Shown here in pieces: positions 26,161-35,894 of a stretch of 64,000 bases of DNA. The notes beneath the pieces are model-generated. The model saw nothing but the letters and a program-made list of their open reading frames with translations, did no database searches and was not told the DNA's origin. The stretch comes from a bacterium (GTDB lineage Bacteria; Planctomycetota; Planctomycetia; Isosphaerales; Isosphaeraceae): positions 33,017 to 97,016 of the forward strand of contig WGMM01000041.1 in assembly GCA_016125085.1 (NCBI GenBank), in the 5' to 3' direction. The position numbers were made by a program, and so were the translations under genes. The first letter of the stretch is position 1. Every line of letters starts with the position of its first letter.

Positions 26161-29100
26161 ATGAATTCTCTGGACCCGGAAGACTCGGGAAGTCGAACGC
26201 CGCCTCGACGTGGCAGTGCATCGTTGCGCCCTTCTTCGATGATCACGGACCCGCCTACGGTGGTGACGTCGAACCCCTCCGGCGCTTCGACCCACATCAG
26301 CGATCCTTCGCCGCAGGGCGATGGGGTCGATCGTGGCGATTCCGGGTCATTTCAGGACTGGATGCCGAAAGCGGGCACGCGGGTCGGCAATTACGAGCTT
26401 GGTCCGCCGATCGGAGCCGGAGGGATGGCGACGGTTTACGTCGCCCAGGACCTGTCGCTGGAACGCACGGTGGCCTTGAAGATCCTGCCTCCGAAATCGG
26501 CACAGGATACGGAAGTGCTCCAGAGGTTCCTGCTGGAGGGCAAGGCCGCGGCCAGGCTCGACCATCCGAACATCGCCCGGATTTTCGCGCTGGGGCACGA
26601 TGGCTCGTTTTATTACCTGGCGTTCGAATTCGTCGAAGGGCGGACGGTTCGCCAATGGATCGACGACGTGAGGCGAATCGACGTCGGCCAGGCCCTGGAC
26701 TGGTCGATTCAGACGGCCATGGCTCTGGCACATGCGGATCGTCGCGGGGTGGTTCACCGGGACATCAAGCCCTCGAACCTGATCGTGACGCCGGGCGGGC
26801 AGGTGAAGCTCGTCGACCTTGGCCTGGCTCGCCGGTACGAGACTCAGGGGCAGGTGGACCTGACGCAGTCGGGCACGACTCTGGGCACGTTCGACTATAT
26901 CAGTCCGGAACAGGCCCGCGACCCGCGCAACGTGGACATTCGCAGCGATCTTTACTCGCTGGGCTGCACGATGTACCACATGCTGACGGGTTCGCCCCCG
27001 TTTCCCGGGCAGAATGTGGTGCAGAAGCTGCTTCAGCACCAGGAGAAGTCGGCGCCTGACATTCGCGACATCAATCCCGACGTTCCGGATTCTCTGGCGG
27101 ATCTGATCGCGCGGCTGATGTCCAAGTCACCGGCTGACCGTCCGCCTTCGGCGGAATCGTGCGTTCGGGAGTTCGAGACGATTCGGGCGGAGCTTGCTGC
27201 GCGCGAAGCGGCCGCGACCCAGAATGTGGAGCCGAATACGCTGCGGGGGCTGTTGAGCTGGCTGGTGCCGGCCACGATCCTGACCGGCGTGATCACCGTC
27301 GGGGCATGGCTGGCGAGCGATCCCGGGCGGACGGAATCGGACACTCCCTCGACCGGCCGTGAATCAGTGGCAGGCACGAAGCCCGAAATGCCGGAATCGG
27401 AGCCGAATCCTGAGCCGATCGTGCCACGGGCGATCGTCGCTGACACCGGATTTCGCAAGCCTCCCACGACATACCGAGTGAAAGACGGTGCCAGCCTGGC
27501 ATTGGCTCTGAAAGAGAGTTCGCCAGGTTCGGTGATCGTCCTGACCGAATCGGGCCGCTACGAATTGAGGATCAGCGAGCTGCCGATTCTCGAGAAAACC
27601 GATCTGACATTGCGGGGCGAGGCCGGGATCCGCCCGACGATCGAGGCCGCTATCCCCGGGCCTGACGAAGCCGCGGCGAATGCGCCCTTCGCTGGCTTGT
27701 TACGCATGCGCGAGAGCCGGGTGACGATCCAGAACGTCACGTTCGATCTCAGTGCGGCCACGGGATCTTGGCTCGATTCGGCCATTTATGCCGAGAATTC
27801 TGATCTGACTCTGCGCGACGTGCTGTTTCTGGGCGATGTTTCGACGAGCAAGACCGCTGGCCGGTTCGTTCGATTCGGCAAGAACGACTTCCGCGACGAT
27901 TCCGCCTGGCGTCCGCTGCGAGTCGAAAATTGCCGGTTTCTGGGAAACAGGGCCGCGATATCTGGCCGGGGTTCGCTCGACATTTCCGTTTACGACACAG
28001 CCATGCTCGGTTCGGAACCTCTCGTCGATATTGACGAAACCGACCGGGAAACGCCCTGGCCCTGCGTCATTCGTATCGATCACGTGAACTTTCAGGCGAC
28101 GGCCTGGACGCCGGTACTGGAACTCGGCAACGTTTCCGCGGCCCTGCGTGTGCGTAACAGCGTTTTCGCACCCAAGCCGGGCGTGCAGATGATCCTGGTG
28201 AGCAGTCGCAAGCCCAGCCGTGTCGACTGGTTCGGTCGCGAGAACCTTTACGGCGACCTGGCCTCGTTCATGGAATCGCCACGAGTCGAGGAAGAGATCG
28301 TCGACTTCGCCGACTGGAGCCGTTCCGAACGCTCGATTCGCGAACAGTCCAGCGTGGCGACGAAGCGTTTCGTCTACTGGCCGGTCGAATCGGTCACGCT
28401 GGCGCTTGAGGGCCGATGGGCTGACGCGTTCGCCATGAACCCCGGCCCGTGGTCGGAGATTCCCGTAGGCGTCCGGGCCTGGTCGATGGCGGCAGGCAAT
28501 ACTCCGAAAACAGCCAGCACGAGCGTCACGAATGTGGCCGCGAACGAAGCCGGCCCCGGCGTTGGGCCGGATCGCTCCCGGGCTGTCGGCGTAGTCCCGG
28601 ATCATTCGGAACTTCCTTTGAGGCGGGAACCTGCGATCGCGGCGATCACGCCCAGGGAGCCGGGCGAGGAATCTCCGACCGAACCGGCACCCATGCCGAT
28701 GCCGATGCAGATCGAACCCGACGAAGTGGTGGAGGCGAAGGCCGAACCTGCCGCAAATCGAGTTCAGAACGCCGCGAATGCCGGGGCCATAAAACCGCCA
28801 GCCATCAGGGAAACCGCAGACTCGTCACTGCCACGTACGGTCGAATCGAATACGAAATCCGCCGGGAATCGCCAGCGTCCGACGACCGTGCCCGAAAGGC
28901 CTGATCTGACTCCGGCGGGTGAGGCTGTCGACGGTGTTCCTCGAAATCTGGTTCGTACGGCGGAAGAGTTCGTCAAGGCGATCAGAGACCAGGGAAGTCC
29001 GCAAGGGGCGACATTGACTCTGGCCGCTGGAGTCGTCATCAGGCTCGATAGCCAGTTGACCCTGGGCGAGGGCCGCTGGATCATCAATGCGGAACCGGGG

Positions 29101-30081
29101 CCGGTGCGGCCGCGAATCGTGTTCGTCGGGCAGAACAGGGCACTCGTCGAAAACCGTGCCAGGTGGACGCTCGAAAAGGCCGTGAACCTGAGATTTCGCG
29201 GAATCGACATCGAATGGGACGCCAACGAACCCAGTGGCGAAAGGCTTTTCGACGTCTCGACCGGAACTCAAGTCGTGCTCGAATCGTGCAGCCTCACTTC
29301 GAAACTCGCACGTACTGACTTGTACTTCTTCGCGGCGACGAATTCGCAAATGGATGACTTCGAAGCCAGTGCGACCGCTCGCGCCAGCGTGCGTCTGATC
29401 GATACGCTTGTGCGATCCGCGGGGGGAGTGCTCCGCTGCCCGGCCGAGCTGCGCAGCGAACTCGAGTTGACAGGCACGCTCTGCGTCATCGGCCGACCGC
29501 TGTTGACCAGCCAGGCACCGGAACGGCTTCAGCCCTCGCAGAGCACTCGCGTGTCATTGAATCAGTCGACGCTCGTCCTGGGCGCGAGTCTCGCCATGGT
29601 GAATCTGGGCCGAACGCCAGTCGATCGGCCGATACTCGAATTTCAGGTCCGTCGCAGTATCCTCGCCGGGAATGACCGGGCCGATAGCCCCCTCATCGAA
29701 GTGCAGGGCGGCGATCCGGACGATGAACTCTCCGATTGCGTTTCCTGGGATGGCGAAGAAGTCGCCTATCATCAGTGGTCCACTTACCGCTTGGACCGGA
29801 ATAGCGTTTCCGGCATGCTGGCACGCCGGCAAAGCCGCGAAGAATGGCAATTATCGCATAACCTTCAGGACCATGAACCGATTCATGGCGATGTCGACTT
29901 TTCCGGCGGCAGTTTCTGGTCAAGAGAAGGCAAGCCCTGGAACGCCGATCCTGCCGATTTCATCATCCGCCAGGGCAGCCCCGCCGGGGGGCTGGGCGCG
30001 AATATCGAACAGCTTCCTCGCTTGAATTCACCGCAAATACCGCGGATCTCCTCGTTCGATTCCGATCGGACCGGGCCCTGA
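26161..30081 (+). CDS. Giant membrane Ser/Thr kinase with duplicated extracytoplasmic region
   Basis: A 1306-residue Hanks-type kinase. From the ATG at 26161, about 70 low-complexity residues precede the kinase domain (about 75-340): P-loop IGAGGMATVY, VALKILPP, catalytic loop VVHRDIKPSNLIV, DLG in place of DFG, and GTFDYISPEQARD. One membrane helix follows (LLSWLVPATILTGVITVGAWLA, about 363-385). The remaining 900 residues are predicted outside and have the alternating short strands of a right-handed beta-helix. This part appears twice (see findings), separated by a Pro/Glu-rich linker. The layout suggests that an external ligand or wall signal controls the kinase. Targets unknown. Confidence 0.85.
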   Translation: MNSLDPEDSGSRTPPRRGSASLRPSSMITDPPTVVTSNPSGASTHISDPSPQGDGVDRGDSGSFQDWMPKAGTRVGNYELGPPIGAGGMATVYVAQDLSLERTVALKILPPKSAQDTEVLQRFLLEGKAAARLDHPNIARIFALGHDGSFYYLAFEFVEGRTVRQWIDDVRRIDVGQALDWSIQTAMALAHADRRGVVHRDIKPSNLIVTPGGQVKLVDLGLARRYETQGQVDLTQSGTTLGTFDYISPEQARDPRNVDIRSDLYSLGCTMYHMLTGSPPFPGQNVVQKLLQHQEKSAPDIRDINPDVPDSLADLIARLMSKSPADRPPSAESCVREFETIRAELAAREAAATQNVEPNTLRGLLSWLVPATILTGVITVGAWLASDPGRTESDTPSTGRESVAGTKPEMPESEPNPEPIVPRAIVADTGFRKPPTTYRVKDGASLALALKESSPGSVIVLTESGRYELRISELPILEKTDLTLRGEAGIRPTIEAAIPGPDEAAANAPFAGLLRMRESRVTIQNVTFDLSAATGSWLDSAIYAENSDLTLRDVLFLGDVSTSKTAGRFVRFGKNDFRDDSAWRPLRVENCRFLGNRAAISGRGSLDISVYDTAMLGSEPLVDIDETDRETPWPCVIRIDHVNFQATAWTPVLELGNVSAALRVRNSVFAPKPGVQMILVSSRKPSRVDWFGRENLYGDLASFMESPRVEEEIVDFADWSRSERSIREQSSVATKRFVYWPVESVTLALEGRWADAFAMNPGPWSEIPVGVRAWSMAAGNTPKTASTSVTNVAANEAGPGVGPDRSRAVGVVPDHSELPLRREPAIAAITPREPGEESPTEPAPMPMPMQIEPDEVVEAKAEPAANRVQNAANAGAIKPPAIRETADSSLPRTVESNTKSAGNRQRPTTVPERPDLTPAGEAVDGVPRNLVRTAEEFVKAIRDQGSPQGATLTLAAGVVIRLDSQLTLGEGRWIINAEPGPVRPRIVFVGQNRALVENRARWTLEKAVNLRFRGIDIEWDANEPSGERLFDVSTGTQVVLESCSLTSKLARTDLYFFAATNSQMDDFEASATARASVRLIDTLVRSAGGVLRCPAELRSELELTGTLCVIGRPLLTSQAPERLQPSQSTRVSLNQSTLVLGASLAMVNLGRTPVDRPILEFQVRRSILAGNDRADSPLIEVQGGDPDDELSDCVSWDGEEVAYHQWSTYRLDRNSVSGMLARRQSREEWQLSHNLQDHEPIHGDVDFSGGSFWSREGKPWNADPADFIIRQGSPAGGLGANIEQLPRLNSPQIPRISSFDSDRTGP

Positions 30082-30111
30082 ATCCGCATAGAACCGATCA
30101 GAGCATCTGAC

Positions 30112-32289
30112 TCAGGCGTGCTCCGGCATCCACCTGGGCTGATATCGCAGCAGTGTCATGGCATGAGCCACCACGATCAGGCTGACGCCCACATCGGCTG
30201 CCATGGCCAACCAGAAGCCCGCCATGCCAAGAATCGCCAGGATGACGACGATCACTTTCGTCACCAGCGCGAACCCCACGTTCATTCGGATCACGGCGAC
30301 CGTCACCCGGCTGAGTGAGACCAGGCTCGGCAACGACATCAGATTGTCATTCACCAGAACGACATCCGCCGCCTGACTTGTCACTGCCCCGGCCACGGTG
30401 CCCATGCACACGCCCACGCTGGCGGCGGCCAGGGCAGGGGCGTCGTTGACGCCGTCGCCCACCATGCCGACAAGCCCGGAACTCTCGACGGCATTGCGCA
30501 CGAGATCGGCCTTCTCTTCAGGCATCAGTCCCGCGGCGATGTCATCGATGCCCAGGCTGGCTCCGATGGCTTCCGCCGTCGCATGATTGTCGCCCGTGAT
30601 CATCATCGTGCGAAGGCCGATCTTTTTGAGCGTGGCGATCGCAAGTGCCGCTTCGGGCCTGGGGCGATCCGCCAGACGGATCCAGCCCAGCGGTCCGTTT
30701 TCGTTCGCGATGGTTACGGCCGTTCCGATTTCGGACTCAAGTGCGGCCAGGCGGTCGTGATAGCGCGAGTCGCACAAGCCTGCCTGATCCACATACCGAT
30801 GGCTGCCGACGAGGATACGCTCGTTCCGGACCATTCCCGCCGTACCAAGCCCCGGATGCTCGGAAACCTGTGTCGCCTCCGGGATGTCCAGGTCCCGTGA
30901 GTGTGCGTGCCGCACGATCGCTTTCGAAACCAGGTGCGAGCCGCCGAGCCCGACCGCCGCGGCCTTCACCAGAAGCTCATCGGCACTCGATTCCGCGTGA
31001 AGATGTTCCGTCTGAATGACGTCCGGTCGGCCGAGAGTCAGCGTCCCCGTCTTGTCGAACGCGATCGTCGAAAGCTTGCCGAACCGCTCGATCACCCCGC
31101 CGTCGCGCACCAGAATGCCACGCTTCGCCGCGTTCGCCAGGGCACTGACGATCGCCACCGGCGTTGCGATCACAAGAGCACAAGGGCAGGAAATCACGAG
31201 CAGCACCAGACCTCGCAGAAGCCATTCCCGCCACTGGGCCGGCTGCCCGGCCGACATCGCCAGCAAAGGCGGAACGATCACGACCAGACTCGCCAGCATG
31301 ACGACCGCCGGTGTGTAGACACGCGCGAACCGGTCGTCCACCAGCCGCTCGATCGGGGCACGCACGGCACGGGCTTCCTGAACCCTCCGGGCGATCCTCT
31401 GCACGGCACATTCGCCCCAGGGCTTCCGCACTTCGACGGTCAGGAGCCCTTCAGCGTTGATCGTCCCGGCATAGACATCCGTCCCCGGGCCGACCAGAAT
31501 CGGCATCGATTCGCCCGTGATGATCGATTGATCGACATGGCCGGAACCTTCGAGCACACGGCCGTCCATCGGCACTTTCTGCCCGGGCCTGACACGCACA
31601 CGATCGCCCGGGACCAGAACGGCTGGTTCGACTTCGACGATCGCACCGCCACTTTCGACTTTCTCGGCTCTTTCAGGTGTCAGATCGATCAGGGCCTGAA
31701 TCGAAACCTTCGCGCGCCGCGATGCATACGCTTCCAGAAGCTCGGATACGCCGAACAGCACACCCACAGTGGCGGCTTCGTCCCATTGGCCCAGCGCCGC
31801 CGCCCCGGCCATCGCGATCGTCACCAGCGTGAAGATATCGAGCCGGCCCCGCTTCGTCGCATCAGCGGCTTTCGGCACGATCCACAAGGCCGAAAACGCC
31901 AGGCTCATGCCATAGCACACCCGGGCGGCACCTTCCGATCCCTGCATCCAGGCAGCGAAACCCGCCGATCCGGCCGCCGCAGCCGCCAGAACCCACTTGC
32001 CACGTGTCCAGATCCAGCGCCAGGAATCGCCATCCGCCGAGGCCCGGGCGTCGGTGCGAACGGGGTCCGCCACGCGGGAACAACCGTAACCGCAGCGGTT
32101 TTCGATGGCTTCCGAAAGAGAATTCAGATCGGTGCGGGCGTCGTCGAAATTGAGCCGGACGATGCCTTTCCCGAGGTCGAACTCGAGGCCGGACAATCCC
32201 GGCCAGGCTTCCAGAGCGGCGCGGATTCGGGCCTCCTCGGTCGGGCAATCCAGCCCGCGCACTTTCAACCATCCCGACGTTTGAGCCAT
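30112..32289 (-). CDS. P1B-type heavy-metal ATPase (Zn/Cd/Pb group)
   Basis: An ATP-driven metal exporter of the inner membrane, 725 residues from the ATG at 32289 (the frame is open to 32352). It has a degenerate N-terminal HMA domain (RGLDCPTEEARIRAAL, a single cysteine), the membrane metal site CPCALVIATP near 368, the phosphorylation site FDKTGTLTLG near 410, MVGDGVNDAPALA and the last-helix Asp in ADVGVSLIVV. Together these point to the Zn/Cd/Pb group over copper. Odd point: the conserved HP dipeptide of the nucleotide domain (usually SxHPLA) reads GSHLVSKAI here, so the proline is replaced. The stop lies 31 bases from the convergent kinase gene. Confidence 0.9.
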   Translation of the reverse strand: MAQTSGWLKVRGLDCPTEEARIRAALEAWPGLSGLEFDLGKGIVRLNFDDARTDLNSLSEAIENRCGYGCSRVADPVRTDARASADGDSWRWIWTRGKWVLAAAAAGSAGFAAWMQGSEGAARVCYGMSLAFSALWIVPKAADATKRGRLDIFTLVTIAMAGAAALGQWDEAATVGVLFGVSELLEAYASRRAKVSIQALIDLTPERAEKVESGGAIVEVEPAVLVPGDRVRVRPGQKVPMDGRVLEGSGHVDQSIITGESMPILVGPGTDVYAGTINAEGLLTVEVRKPWGECAVQRIARRVQEARAVRAPIERLVDDRFARVYTPAVVMLASLVVIVPPLLAMSAGQPAQWREWLLRGLVLLVISCPCALVIATPVAIVSALANAAKRGILVRDGGVIERFGKLSTIAFDKTGTLTLGRPDVIQTEHLHAESSADELLVKAAAVGLGGSHLVSKAIVRHAHSRDLDIPEATQVSEHPGLGTAGMVRNERILVGSHRYVDQAGLCDSRYHDRLAALESEIGTAVTIANENGPLGWIRLADRPRPEAALAIATLKKIGLRTMMITGDNHATAEAIGASLGIDDIAAGLMPEEKADLVRNAVESSGLVGMVGDGVNDAPALAAASVGVCMGTVAGAVTSQAADVVLVNDNLMSLPSLVSLSRVTVAVIRMNVGFALVTKVIVVILAILGMAGFWLAMAADVGVSLIVVAHAMTLLRYQPRWMPEHA

Positions 32290-32580
32290 GATTCGATTCC
32301 GGGTCGTTTCGCGTGCGGTCGTTCGCCTCGATTCGCCGCTGGCAGAGTCCATTTATCTTACCCCAAACAGGCGATTCGCAGTACCGTTATGACAGATCGA
32401 GTCAAGCGATGAAATTTGCTGTCACGGGACGCATCCTGCTGATACGGGATGAATATTAATGATGTCACGAGAACGCAACGGCGAGAGCCGGAGCGAAGGA
32501 GTGACGAAACTTGGTTGAGTTCGAAAAGGTCCGCACGTCGAAACACACCTCGAAAGTCCGCAGAAGAAAGAGACACTCCC

Positions 32581-32820
32581 ATGAGCAGCCGCAAAGCGCG
32601 CCGCAATCCCCTGTTCGCCGATGCATTTCTGGAATCGCGCCTCTCTCCGGCCGTGATTTACTACCCGATCGCCCCCTCGATCGTGGAATTCGATCCGGTG
32701 GGTAATCGGGAAGATGATCCAATTTTGCCTGGAGATCTCGATAATCTGGATATTGTCGTCGAACCAGAAATTGATCTTATTCAAACAGGTGATCCAGTCG
32801 ATACTTCGCAAATGGCATAA
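32581..32820 (+). CDS. Small acidic protein with planctomycetal LExRLxP motif
   Basis: A 79-residue protein from the ATG at 32581. Its N-terminus is basic and reads LFADAFLESRLSPAVIYYP. The LE-x-RL-x-P core is the motif found near the N-terminus of many large planctomycetal surface proteins, where it usually precedes a long secreted body. Here the body is only about 50 acidic residues, so this is either a genuine mini-protein or the remnant of a larger gene. The last third is AT-rich compared with the first part. A hairpin terminator follows immediately. Confidence 0.55.
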   Translation: MSSRKARRNPLFADAFLESRLSPAVIYYPIAPSIVEFDPVGNREDDPILPGDLDNLDIVVEPEIDLIQTGDPVDTSQMA

Positions 32821-32846
32821 TACATCTTCAATCAATTAAAGGATAG

Positions 32847-32888
32847 AACTCAAGGCGAAGGAGTTTCGCTTCGTCTTGAGTTGTTTTG
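32847..32888. terminator. Intrinsic terminator shared by convergent genes
   Basis: AACTCAAGGCGAAG (32847-32860) pairs with CTTCGTCTTGAGTT (32869-32882), with one G-T pair and an 8-base loop, and GTTTTG follows. It ends the small plus-strand gene and overlaps the last codons of the convergent kinase gene, whose stop is at 32850-32852. Confidence 0.75.
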
Positions 32889-35800
32889 CAATAACGATTC
32901 GTAGGATTTTGGGAAATGATTCGATAACTTTTGATCGATTTTAGTCCTGTATGGATCAAATATAGGTTCTTGGAAATACCATTCTTCAATGTAAGAGTCG
33001 TGTTCTCTACCCGCAGACATCAAGTGATCGATTGCTTGCGATAATCCTTCTTCGCCATAAATCGACACGGTTATTTTAGCGATTTGATAATGCCATATGC
33101 CACTACCATCTTTATGTGAATTCTGTTTGTTAAGCAGTGATCGGCAAAGTTGCAGAGCTGTGAGGGGGTCATACTTCTCGACATCGAAGATTGTCAAAAG
33201 GCAGATAATGCGAGTAGTCTTTCTGTTCGTCCAGATACTTAAATCGCGGCGACCGATAAGTTCTATTCCAACTTTCGTCGCTTTATCGGAACGAAAATCA
33301 TTTCGATAAAGAATCGCCAGATTGATCAGGTCCTGCGTAGTCCTTGGCCCTGATTTCGCATTCTGCTCCATCAGTTCGATCGCTTCGCCGAAGCGTTTTT
33401 CGCGGTAGTATTTCTTGACGAGCAGCGTCCGCACTTCCCGGTCTTTCGGGAACAGTTCGTAAATGCGTTCCACGGTGCGCGTGTCCAGGACTTCCTTCGA
33501 GCCGATCCGCTCCACGGCTACAGCGACGGGCTCCGCTTCGACACGCGCGGCTTCGCCGGCTTCCGGATCTTCGTCCATGTTCAGAATTTCGCCCATGCGA
33601 TCGATTTCGCTCAGCAGCTCTTCCCTGTGCCCGACATAAAGCCTGAGAATCGACCGGATCCGCAATGCCGAAATGTCGTCGTGGCGCAAATTCAATGCCA
33701 GGTCGATCTGTTTCAGTGCCGATTCGAAATCGCGGTTGCGGAACTGCAACTGGGCCAGTAGCCGGCGTGCTTCGAAATGGCCCGGGTCGAGTTCCAGCGC
33801 GGCTTCGGTTTCACGAATCGCTTCGACCGTTCGCCCGGATTTCGCCAGAACCCGCGCGAAGCCCCAGCGCAGGGCGAAGCTGCCTGGTTCGGCCTGAATC
33901 AAGTTCTGCCATCGCTGAAATTCGATCTTCCGGTCATCGATACCCGATGCGATCAAGTCCACATAATTCGAAATCGTCGAATCCGCCGAAGGTGAACCAG
34001 GCGATGAAACGGACAGACTGCTGAATTTCCGCGCGAGTTCCTGCTCCCGACCGATCCAGGCCGGGGTCGGCCCGAGCCTTTTGCCGAGTTCGATCAGGTT
34101 TCGGGCCGAGGCTGCATCCTGTGAGTTGCCTGTGCGCAGGGCACGCTGGGCGAGCAGGCGTGAGAGATTCTCGATCCTGTCGGCATACCACAGGTCGGCA
34201 TCAAGCCGGGAGTTACGGTACTTCGGGCTGAAGCGGGCCAGAGGCGACTCACGGGGCGTGGCGACCAGCCCTGACAGTCGGTCGAATTCCGCTCGACTGG
34301 CAGCGATGCGGCTCGCCAGTGTCCGATCCTGCGTCGATGAAGGGTCGTCCCAGAATTCGTAAGGGGTCTGCCAGACCAGGTGGGCAATTTCGGACTGCCG
34401 GCGGCTTTCCGTCCTCATCAGCCAGGCGGTCGTCAGGGAACCGATCGCCAGCGTGACGAGAACGCCCGCCCGCAGCGATTTTGACCGCACCGCTTTCCGC
34501 AAAATGCCCGCGCGGCCTCGCTCCCGGGCCAGGTCTTCAAGATCCGCGGCGAATTCGATGCCGTTGGTCTGCCTTTGTGCCGGATCGGCGTGCAGTGCCT
34601 GTTCCAGGAATTTACGCCAGCCTGAGGGCAGGGAGCGAAAACCGGGATGCCGTTCGAGCCAGTCGGGGTAGCGGCGAACGTCCGCGAGCGATCGGGCAGC
34701 GTCGCCGAGTTGAGCCGGGTCGAACGGATCGACGGAAGCCGGGTTATGGCCAGTGAGCAACTCGAGCAGGACGAGCGCCAGGCTGTAAAGGTCGCCCCGG
34801 TGTGCGAATCGGGCCTGTTCCTGCTTCGACCAAGGAGTCGCGGATCGTACGGCCGCCAGCCGCTCGGCCAGATTGTCCAGCCGTTCGGGCGGCATATAGG
34901 GCAAAGTGCCGCCAGGGTCGTCGTGTTCGAAAACGGCTTTGTGGCGGTCGAATTTCCAGCGACGGGAAAGATGGAAATCGAGCAGATAGGGCTGAAAATC
35001 GGTCGCGACGTAAATGTTGCCGGGTTTGATGTCGCCGTGCACGATCCCGCGCTGGAACGCCGAATGCAGCGCCCGGGCAAGCCGCACGCCCCAGACGGCG
35101 ACCTGCCTGTTCCAGTGATATGTGCCGCTTCGGCCATGACGCAGATGCTCGATACGATCGATACAGTCGTCAAGATCCGCCTGGTCATGATTCTCCCTGC
35201 CATTTCCGATGGTGAGGGGTTCGGCTTCGTACTGGGCAAATTTCCGGCGTTTTTTCGAGCGGTCCGGCGGTTTTCGGATCAGGTTCAGGAGCTTGTCCAC
35301 GCTCATGCCGGGAAGGTGGGGCATGACGATGACGAGGAACAGGCCGTCGTCCGTGCGGAAATGGCGATAGACCGGCATGACGTTCGGGTGGTCGACGCGG
35401 GCCTGATGTTCCGGCTCGATCGAAGAACCGATGCGAACGACCTTGATCACGACCGGCCTGTCGCCCAGGTCGGTCTGTTCGGCACGAAACACCCGGCCCA
35501 TGCCGCCCTGACCGATGACGCCGGTCAAGCGATATGGGCCGATCAGGTCGCCCGGGATGGGCAGATCAGGCAGGCTCGCGGGTTCGATGCGGGCCATCTC
35601 GGGGCTGGCGGAACCGGTTTCGAGCCCGAAGTGCACTGCGAAGAGCCGTTCGAGTTCGTTGCGGAATTCGGCGTAGTGACTCAGAAATTCGTCTGGATCC
35701 GGGTCGAGGCCGTCGGATTCGGCGCGGCAGAATTCCTGATAGACCAGTTCGACGAAATCGGCACGGCTGGCGGAATCGAACCGGCCTCGGAACAGGTCTG

Positions 35801-35894
35801 CCCGGGGTTTCTGGCCGCGATCCCAGAGATCGTCGAATTCGTCGAGGCATTTGTCGATGACGGAAGGAATGGTGCCTGCGGCGGCCGGGTTCAC
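32850..35894 (-). CDS. Membrane Ser/Thr kinase with TPR repeats, coupled to an ECF sigma factor
   Basis: A 1014-residue kinase. The start is GTG at 35894, overlapping the sigma factor stop as GTGA with GGGAGGCG upstream; the frame extends further but only as a shadow of the sigma gene. Residues 1-115 are an unassigned N-terminal domain. The kinase domain begins near 119 (IGQGGMGRVF, VVIKVV), with catalytic loop IVHGDIKPGNIYV near 285 and DFH replacing DFG. The stretch between the ATP-binding Lys and HPN is unusually short. A membrane helix lies near 478-495 (VLVTLAIGSLTTAWLM). TPR-like repeats (residues ~660-1014) follow and are presumably external or sensory. Genetic coupling suggests it controls the sigma factor. 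Confidence 0.85.
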   Translation of the reverse strand: MNPAAAGTIPSVIDKCLDEFDDLWDRGQKPRADLFRGRFDSASRADFVELVYQEFCRAESDGLDPDPDEFLSHYAEFRNELERLFAVHFGLETGSASPEMARIEPASLPDLPIPGDLIGPYRLTGVIGQGGMGRVFRAEQTDLGDRPVVIKVVRIGSSIEPEHQARVDHPNVMPVYRHFRTDDGLFLVIVMPHLPGMSVDKLLNLIRKPPDRSKKRRKFAQYEAEPLTIGNGRENHDQADLDDCIDRIEHLRHGRSGTYHWNRQVAVWGVRLARALHSAFQRGIVHGDIKPGNIYVATDFQPYLLDFHLSRRWKFDRHKAVFEHDDPGGTLPYMPPERLDNLAERLAAVRSATPWSKQEQARFAHRGDLYSLALVLLELLTGHNPASVDPFDPAQLGDAARSLADVRRYPDWLERHPGFRSLPSGWRKFLEQALHADPAQRQTNGIEFAADLEDLARERGRAGILRKAVRSKSLRAGVLVTLAIGSLTTAWLMRTESRRQSEIAHLVWQTPYEFWDDPSSTQDRTLASRIAASRAEFDRLSGLVATPRESPLARFSPKYRNSRLDADLWYADRIENLSRLLAQRALRTGNSQDAASARNLIELGKRLGPTPAWIGREQELARKFSSLSVSSPGSPSADSTISNYVDLIASGIDDRKIEFQRWQNLIQAEPGSFALRWGFARVLAKSGRTVEAIRETEAALELDPGHFEARRLLAQLQFRNRDFESALKQIDLALNLRHDDISALRIRSILRLYVGHREELLSEIDRMGEILNMDEDPEAGEAARVEAEPVAVAVERIGSKEVLDTRTVERIYELFPKDREVRTLLVKKYYREKRFGEAIELMEQNAKSGPRTTQDLINLAILYRNDFRSDKATKVGIELIGRRDLSIWTNRKTTRIICLLTIFDVEKYDPLTALQLCRSLLNKQNSHKDGSGIWHYQIAKITVSIYGEEGLSQAIDHLMSAGREHDSYIEEWYFQEPIFDPYRTKIDQKLSNHFPKSYESLLQNNSRRSETPSP

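Noticed and set aside
30901..32412. 503-codon plus-strand frame opposite the P-type ATPase
   Set aside because: His/Arg-rich shadow; all ATPase motifs are on the minus strand.
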